64,000 nt of DNA, taken from contig CAYPTB010000066.1 of NCBI GenBank assembly GCA_964413535.1, forward strand, positions 1-64,000, written 5' to 3'. This DNA comes from CAYPTB01 sp964413535. GTDB lineage: Bacteria; Planctomycetota; UBA1135; GCA-002686595. The notes beneath the pieces are model-generated. The model ran no database searches. It was given only the letters and a program-made list of their open reading frames with translations, and was not told where the DNA came from. Positions 59,031-64,000 of this stretch are shown piece by piece (the stretch's first letter is position 1; each line of letters begins with the position of its first letter). A program made the translations under genes and the position numbers.

Positions 59031-59438
59031 TCAATATTCCACCCACTCGAACTCGCTCTCGTAGGTGTAGTTCATGGGAAAGTAGAAGGCCCGGTACATC
59101 TCTTTGTCGGGGTCCTTGCTGAAGACCATCACGCGCGCATGGTTCTCCATGGCTTCGTGTCGATTCCTCCACAGGTCGGTCCTCACGAGGCGCGCCTTCT
59201 TCACCACGCCTTCGCTGTCGATGACGAATTCGAACAACGTGTTGACCCCCAGCTTCGTGGCCTCCCGGAGGGCGCGCTCGCGCTCGGCAGGGCTGAAGCC
59301 GTAACGGGGCTCCGCCACGTACCGGAAGCGCGGCGGGAAGTACACTTGCGCGCTCTCCACGGCGACGGGGTCCACCGGTGGTGTCTCGCAGCTAGAAAGC
59401 AGTGTGAGGGTTGCGATCAGGGCGAGCGTTCTCTTCAT
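59031..59438 (-). CDS. Lipoprotein with a TonB C-terminal-like domain
   Basis: The product is 135 aa from MKRTLALIATLTLLSSC, a clear lipoprotein signal (lipid Cys17). The mature part has PRYGFSPAERERALREATKL, then TLFEFVIDSEGVVKKARLVR, which resembles the TonB C-terminal fold (V.F.I...G.V....V). It lacks a membrane anchor and Pro-rich spacer of a true TonB. It may bind periplasmic protein or peptidoglycan. Confidence 0.65.
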   Translation of the reverse strand: MKRTLALIATLTLLSSCETPPVDPVAVESAQVYFPPRFRYVAEPRYGFSPAERERALREATKLGVNTLFEFVIDSEGVVKKARLVRTDLWRNRHEAMENHARVMVFSKDPDKEMYRAFYFPMNYTYESEFEWVEY

Positions 59439-59584
59439 GGTCGGGATGGATTCGGGGTGCTGGCCGAGACGGGGGAACGACTTCCGCCGGAGCATTCTAG
59501 CCGTGGGCTAGCGGGTGCTGCGGGTGACCCCGACTGGTCGTGGGAGCTGTACGCGGGGATGAGACGCCGCCGGTTCACGCAATC

Positions 59585-60793
59585 TCAGCTCGGGAGCCGC
59601 CGGACGAGAACCAGGGTCGCATCGTCCTTGTCGGTGTGGATCGCACCGAAGTCGTCGAGCTCGTCGAAGCAGCTCGTCAGGATCTGCATCGCGGGCCGAT
59701 GACGGTGAGTCTCCAGGAGGCGCTGCAGTCTCGCGGCTCCGAACAGCTCGCCGTCGCCGTTCCGGCGCTCGATGATCCCATCGGTGTAGAGCGCGAGGAG
59801 CGCTCCGTGATCGAGGTGCTCGAACCTGCGTCGGAAGCGAACTTCGGGTAGCGGGCCGAGGACGGGGTCGCCGGAGGGCAGGCCGCGCGTTTCCGCGTCG
59901 CCGACGACGAGCGCGAGACCGTGCCCGGCGTTGTAGTAGAAGAGGCTGCCGTTCTCCTCCAGCTCTCCGTAGAAGAGCGACACGAATCGGCTCGACAGGG
60001 AGCTCGCGTGGATCACGCGGTTGAGCTTGCTCAGGACGTAGCCGGCCTTGAACTCCCGTTCCATGCCCATGCGCAGGCCGATCACGACGTCGCGCGCCAT
60101 GAGCGCGGCGGGCAGGCCGTGTCCGCTGGCGTCGCCGATCGCGATGCCGAGGGCTCCTTCCCCGAGCGGCAAGAAGTCGTACCAGTCGCCGCCCACCTCG
60201 GAGGCGGACACGCTCCGCGCTGCGATCTCGTAGCCCGGGAAGGACGGCGGGCCTTCCGGAAGCAGACTGCGCTGGATCTCGGCCGCTTCGCGCAGGGTGT
60301 TGCCCAGGCGCTCTTCGAGCAGTCGGACCGCGAGGATGGAAGCGGCCGTGTTGAGGAGCACCTCGACGCTCGGCCAGTCCGAGCTCTTGGCAAAGGTGAA
60401 GACCAGCGTGCACGGACGGCGACTGGTCTCGACCGTGAAGTGGGCCGAGCGAGACTCCGCGCCAGTCTCCGTGGACGAGGGGAGCTGGACCAGCAGGAGG
60501 TGCAGGGTCTCGGGCACCGGCGGAGCGGGCGTGCTCGCTGGTCCCACGCTGGCGAGGGGCTCGAGGGTGTTGCCCGTGCGCGCGAAGGCCGCGGCCGCGA
60601 TCAATCCGAACTCCACGCGGCACGCATCGAAGAGCCCGGTAAGCACACGCGCCACGAACGCCTCGCCCTGCTCCGTGGCGTGCAGCTCGCTGAACAACGC
60701 GTCGATGCGACGGTAGAGCGTCTTGGTCGGGATCGACGTGGGCATCGCGACGGAGGGGCGGTGGCGAGCGAGAGCATCGTTGGACGCAGGCAT
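59585..60793 (-). CDS. SpoIIE/RsbU-type serine phosphatase with GAF-like sensor
   Basis: The product is 402 aa. Residues 25-170 look like a GAF sensor domain. After a linker helix (AAEIQRSLLPEGPPSFPGYE, the typical Q..LLP entry) comes the PP2C-type domain: SEVGGDWYDFLPLGEG (metal Asp), GDASGHGLPAALMA (second Asp) and LYTDGIIERR. Such phosphatases act on phosphorylated anti-sigma antagonists in partner-switching cascades. No antagonist or anti-sigma gene is adjacent. Confidence 0.9.
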   Translation of the reverse strand: MPASNDALARHRPSVAMPTSIPTKTLYRRIDALFSELHATEQGEAFVARVLTGLFDACRVEFGLIAAAAFARTGNTLEPLASVGPASTPAPPVPETLHLLLVQLPSSTETGAESRSAHFTVETSRRPCTLVFTFAKSSDWPSVEVLLNTAASILAVRLLEERLGNTLREAAEIQRSLLPEGPPSFPGYEIAARSVSASEVGGDWYDFLPLGEGALGIAIGDASGHGLPAALMARDVVIGLRMGMEREFKAGYVLSKLNRVIHASSLSSRFVSLFYGELEENGSLFYYNAGHGLALVVGDAETRGLPSGDPVLGPLPEVRFRRRFEHLDHGALLALYTDGIIERRNGDGELFGAARLQRLLETHRHRPAMQILTSCFDELDDFGAIHTDKDDATLVLVRRLPS

Positions 60794-60914
60794 GCTGGCC
60801 GCCCAAGAACTACCACGAGACGGTGATTCTCGTGGGTGAGTTCACCCTCAATCGGAGATCAAGGAATCTCGTGCAAGGCGCGGAAGACCGGGCGCCGCGC
60901 TTCGAGTCCGCTCG

Positions 60915-62678
60915 CTACGGAACGAGGGCGAGCCGAGCCGGTTCGGTCGCGCCGACGATCACCAACGACGCGTCGAACAGGAGGGCGGCGTGGTGGAGCT
61001 CGAGACCGACGAGACCGGGATCGAACCCGGGCGGCAGCGCGAAGGCCGCCGTGCCGCGGCCGGCGGCGTCCAGGATTCCGAGCGTCGCCACGAACGGCGG
61101 CTTGTTGACGAGCTTGAGCGTGGCCATGAGGTAGACGTCGGGGTTCAGCGGGACGTGGACGCCGTCCACGACGACGCCCGGCGCGGTTCCCGAGATCGAG
61201 CCCAGCACGAGGTAGGGCTGGCCCGCCGACGCGGCTCCCGCGCGGACGTTCCAGACGTGCTTCCCGCCGAGCGCGAGCGAGAGCAGCCCGGGGGCGCCGA
61301 GCAGATCGCGGTCGGCGCAGGGCGCGCCGTCGAGCTCGAACACCGCAGCCGCGCCCTGGCCGGGAGCGTTCGGGAACGATGCGCCCAAGACGCCCAGGAC
61401 AACGCGCCCGTCGAGCAGCTCGACGGTGGTCCCGATGCCGGCGAATGCTCCGGTCGGGTTCACGCCGTCGAGGGTCGTCGCTTCGAGCACGTCGAGCGGC
61501 GCCCATAGTCCGCTCCGGAGCTCGAAGACGTGCGCGGTACCGGTCACGACTCCCACTCCGGAATTCGTCGCGCTCGGCATGCCGGCGACGAGACGCCCGT
61601 CGTCGAGCGCGACGGACGTGCCGAACCCCGCGCCGATCTCCGGCTCGTGCGGCGCCAGGGCCGCCGTGCGCACGAATCCGCCACCCAGGTCGACGAACAC
61701 GTCGACGCGCCCGCTGCGGCGAGCTCCGGGCTCGGTGCCGAACACGGCGAACGGATCGACCGACAGGTCCGCGCCCGGAACGCCGACCGCGATGCGCGTT
61801 CCGTCCGTCGACACGCAAGCGCCGAAGCGCGAGAAGTTGGTGTCGTGGGGCGCGCGCTCGAGCGTCGCTTCGTGGTTCCAGGTCTCGGGGCCCGCTCCCA
61901 TGCGGAACAGGTGGACCGCGCCGGGGAAGCCGGTCGAGACCGGGATGGCCGGATCGGCGACGACGAGCAGGTCGCCCGCGAGGTCGATCTTTGCGCCGAA
62001 GCGCCACTGCGGTCCAGACGGGAGAACGCGCGCGCGATGCTCCCAGCCCGACGGCGTGCGCTCGAAGACGTGCACGGAGCCGACCTCGCCGGGCGTGAAC
62101 GTCCCGTCGGCGGGAGCGCCGACCGCGAGCAGATCACCATCCGCGGCGAGGGCGACGCCGAACGAGTCGTTGTCGAACGGCGTGGGGGAGGCGAGCACCT
62201 GGGCGCGCGCCCAGCCGGCGGCGCTGCGCTCGAAGACGAACACCTCGCCGGTCGGTCCGGTCTCGACGCAGTCGAGCGGGCAGTTGCCCGGGTTCGCAAC
62301 GAGCAGCGTGTCCGGACCCGCGAACTCGATCTCGAACCCGAAGCTGCTGCTCCCGACGAAAGGCCCGCGCAGCTTCGCCACCTCGCTCCAGGTCCCCTGC
62401 GCGTTCGGCTCGAGGATCCACGCGGCGCCCTTGAACGGCGTCGGGGACTGCCCCGGGAAGAGGGTCTCGCCCAGCGCCGACACGGCCACGCGGCCCGGCG
62501 CGATGGCTACGTCGCGCCCGACTCCCACGAACGAGGAGTCGGGGTTCCCGGCCGCGTCGAGGCTCTCGAAGGCGACGGGCAAGGGGTCCAGCGGGCACTG
62601 CGCCGAGAGAGTTGCGGACGGCGCGCAGAGGACCCACGCCGAGAGGCAGACGAGGGGTGCGAAGCAACGGAGGGGCAT
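60915..62678 (-). CDS. Secreted FG-GAP-like beta-propeller protein
   Basis: The product is 587 aa from MPLRCFAPLVCLSAWVL; signal peptide, mature from about Gln27. Propeller repeats: DVAIAPGRVAVSALG, FGVALAADGDLLAVGAP, FGAKIDLAGDLLVVADP, FGACVSTDGTRIAVGVPG, FGTSVALDDGRLVAGMPSA, IGTTVELLDGRVVLGVLG. After it a C-terminal domain with LLGAPGLLSLALGGKHVWNV and YLMATLKLVNKPPFVATLG follows, which I know from other secreted planctomycete proteins as a closing domain (inference). Paralogous in type, but not close in sequence, to the proteins at 20779 and 47964. Confidence 0.8.
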   Translation of the reverse strand: MPLRCFAPLVCLSAWVLCAPSATLSAQCPLDPLPVAFESLDAAGNPDSSFVGVGRDVAIAPGRVAVSALGETLFPGQSPTPFKGAAWILEPNAQGTWSEVAKLRGPFVGSSSFGFEIEFAGPDTLLVANPGNCPLDCVETGPTGEVFVFERSAAGWARAQVLASPTPFDNDSFGVALAADGDLLAVGAPADGTFTPGEVGSVHVFERTPSGWEHRARVLPSGPQWRFGAKIDLAGDLLVVADPAIPVSTGFPGAVHLFRMGAGPETWNHEATLERAPHDTNFSRFGACVSTDGTRIAVGVPGADLSVDPFAVFGTEPGARRSGRVDVFVDLGGGFVRTAALAPHEPEIGAGFGTSVALDDGRLVAGMPSATNSGVGVVTGTAHVFELRSGLWAPLDVLEATTLDGVNPTGAFAGIGTTVELLDGRVVLGVLGASFPNAPGQGAAAVFELDGAPCADRDLLGAPGLLSLALGGKHVWNVRAGAASAGQPYLVLGSISGTAPGVVVDGVHVPLNPDVYLMATLKLVNKPPFVATLGILDAAGRGTAAFALPPGFDPGLVGLELHHAALLFDASLVIVGATEPARLALVP

Positions 62679-62862
62679 CGGAGATCCTGGGGGGTTCGAG
62701 TCCTGCAGGCGGAAGCCGAGAGTTCCCCCAATGCACCAGGATTCCCATTCCTGTGCAGCGAGCCGCCCGAAAGCGCGCGCTCGGGTCGCTCGGGGAGCGT
62801 CGGGGCTCGAGGGTGCGAAAAAGGCCTCGGGTCGAATGCTCTGCGCGCTCGTGCGGCGCATC

Positions 62863-64000
62863 TCAGGGCGCGTCGAGGTCGAGGGTGAGGAGGCTGCCGG
62901 GCGCGACGCGCATGCGCCACGAGGCCACGTCGCTCCCACCGTAGCGGGTCACGATCAACTCACCCGGGACGACGGCGATCGGGGCCACTGGCAGCGACGC
63001 GAGCTCCGCCGCCGTGTGCAGCTTGTCGCCGATCACGTGCCGGATCACGAGCCGCTCGTCGGGACGCAGGCTCCACAGGAGGTCCAGGTGAGAGACGTCG
63101 GGCGCGAGGAGGACGCCGAGGTCCCGCGCTTCGCCCTCCTCGAGCTCAACACTGCCGAGGGCCAGGCTGCCGAGCTCGGCGAAGGCTGCGCGCAGGACCC
63201 ACGTCCCGGCGCCGAGGTGCGCGGCTTCGAAGCGGCCCGAGACGGGATCGACGCCGACCTCGATCTCGAGCACGTCGTCCGCGAGCCGCAGGAACACGCG
63301 CGGGTCGAGGTCGGTGCCCAAGCGGCTTGCGTCGAGCACGCCGGCGATCTTGACGTTCGGACGCTCGGCCGGGACGACGATGCGCGTCGGCTCGCGGCCT
63401 TCGACGACGCGACGCGCCCAGCTCGCAGGGACGAGCCGAGTGGCGGAGCGAACGACCTGAACGGTCAGCGGTCCGGCGGGGACCGAGTGGCGCACGATGC
63501 GCCCCGCTCCGTCGGCTTTCGCCGAAACGCGCCAGTCGCCGTCCGCCGACGCGACGTTGACGAGCCATCCCGCGAGCGGTGCTCCGCTCTCGTCGACGAG
63601 TTCGAGCACGAGCCCCGGCGACGCGGACAGGATCGGGTCCCAGACTTCGGTGACGCTTGGGACGAGAACCGCCTTGCGCGTGTCGACCTGGTTCGGCCGC
63701 GCCGGGTCGCAGGCGAAGAGGTGGGTCCGCCCGGCATTCACTGCGACGAGGGAGTAGCGCCCTTCACCGTCGCAGGTCACCGGTTCGGGCTCGAAGAGCC
63801 CCTCCTCGCATCCGGCCCAGACGCGCGCTCCCGCGACCGGCGCTCCGTCCGCATCGCGCACCGTTCCCTCGATGCGAGCGCCCCGGTCGAGGACGACTTC
63901 GAGCACTTCGCCCGTCCGGCCGGACGCGTGCGCGAGCGCCGGTGCGAAGCCGCTCGAGGCGACGTAGACGGGGTGGGGACCGGGAGGCACGCGCGTGAAC
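62863..64000 (-). CDS. Carboxypeptidase-regulatory-like domain protein, 5' end outside the window
   Basis: At least 379 codons. The visible N-terminal part has RVPPGPHPVYVASSGFAP and GARIEGTVRDADGAPVAGAR, the CarboxypepD_reg-like (prealbumin-like) pattern repeated in planctomycete surface proteins. Further beta-sandwich units follow (LVLELVDESGAPLAGWLVNV). The frame is open to the window edge (FTRVPPGP), so a GTG near 63990 is unlikely to be the start. Function outside the cell, unknown. Confidence 0.65.
   Translation of the reverse strand, partial: FTRVPPGPHPVYVASSGFAPALAHASGRTGEVLEVVLDRGARIEGTVRDADGAPVAGARVWAGCEEGLFEPEPVTCDGEGRYSLVAVNAGRTHLFACDPARPNQVDTRKAVLVPSVTEVWDPILSASPGLVLELVDESGAPLAGWLVNVASADGDWRVSAKADGAGRIVRHSVPAGPLTVQVVRSATRLVPASWARRVVEGREPTRIVVPAERPNVKIAGVLDASRLGTDLDPRVFLRLADDVLEIEVGVDPVSGRFEAAHLGAGTWVLRAAFAELGSLALGSVELEEGEARDLGVLLAPDVSHLDLLWSLRPDERLVIRHVIGDKLHTAAELASLPVAPIAVVPGELIVTRYGGSDVASWRMRVAPGSLLTLDLDAP

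Overview
The window looks like a chromosomal segment of a large-genome, high-GC environmental bacterium, most likely a planctomycete or a relative. This is an inference from gene content, not from a marker gene. The pointers are an ECF sigma factor overlapping a PknB-type kinase that carries a membrane segment and a sensor-like tail, DUF11-repeat and FG-GAP secreted proteins, a lipoprotein sulfatase, and many genes without a clear Shine-Dalgarno site. Myxococcota or a similar group cannot be excluded.

Left flank (1-17.9 kb, GC-rich, ordered). A broken IS transposase is followed by an SGNH hydrolase, an AlkD-like DNA repair protein, glutamyl-tRNA synthetase (gltX), a KAS III-type synthase, a FecR-like protein, a sulfatase fused to a DUF11 repeat, an NHL-like propeller, a large secreted esterase with nine DUF11 repeats, a histidine kinase, a cupin and cysteine dioxygenase. 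It ends with tRNA-Met and tRNA-Gly(CCC).

Accessory region (about 18-45 kb, visibly more A/T-rich, very mosaic). It begins at tRNA-Gly. A 54-bp copy of the tRNA 3' part recurs 8 kb downstream, and the similarity continues into the next gene, so this is either an integrated element or a duplicated segment. Inside and beyond it are secreted proteins of unknown function, one full IS1-like element, a HigBA toxin-antitoxin pair, an Mrr-like nuclease next to a DUF3800 protein, a HEPN protein, an ECF sigma/kinase pair, a CPBP protease, a leucine-rich repeat protein and a RES-domain protein. Three intact genes for lysine-rich, AT-hook and winged-helix DNA-binding proteins share one conserved upstream element, and four broken pieces of the same family lie among the other genes. 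Many other scraps are present: IS 3' ends, RHS pieces, higA pieces and gene tails.

Right part (45-64 kb). Higher-GC genes alternate with further scraps. They include a DUF1330 protein, a radical SAM/SPASM enzyme, an FG-GAP protein paralogous to the one at 21 kb, a TlpA-like protein beside a small Cys-rich secreted peptide, a large conserved unknown protein, a tRNA-like gene with a six-base anticodon loop, a DUF2007 protein, a family 2 glycosyltransferase, a SpoIIE-type phosphatase, a second FG-GAP-like protein and a partial carboxypeptidase-regulatory-like protein.

The strongest leads are the candidate defence group at 26.3-29.3 kb, the repeated AT-hook protein family with its shared upstream element, and the way single minus-strand genes lie between leftover ends of that family and of the IS.
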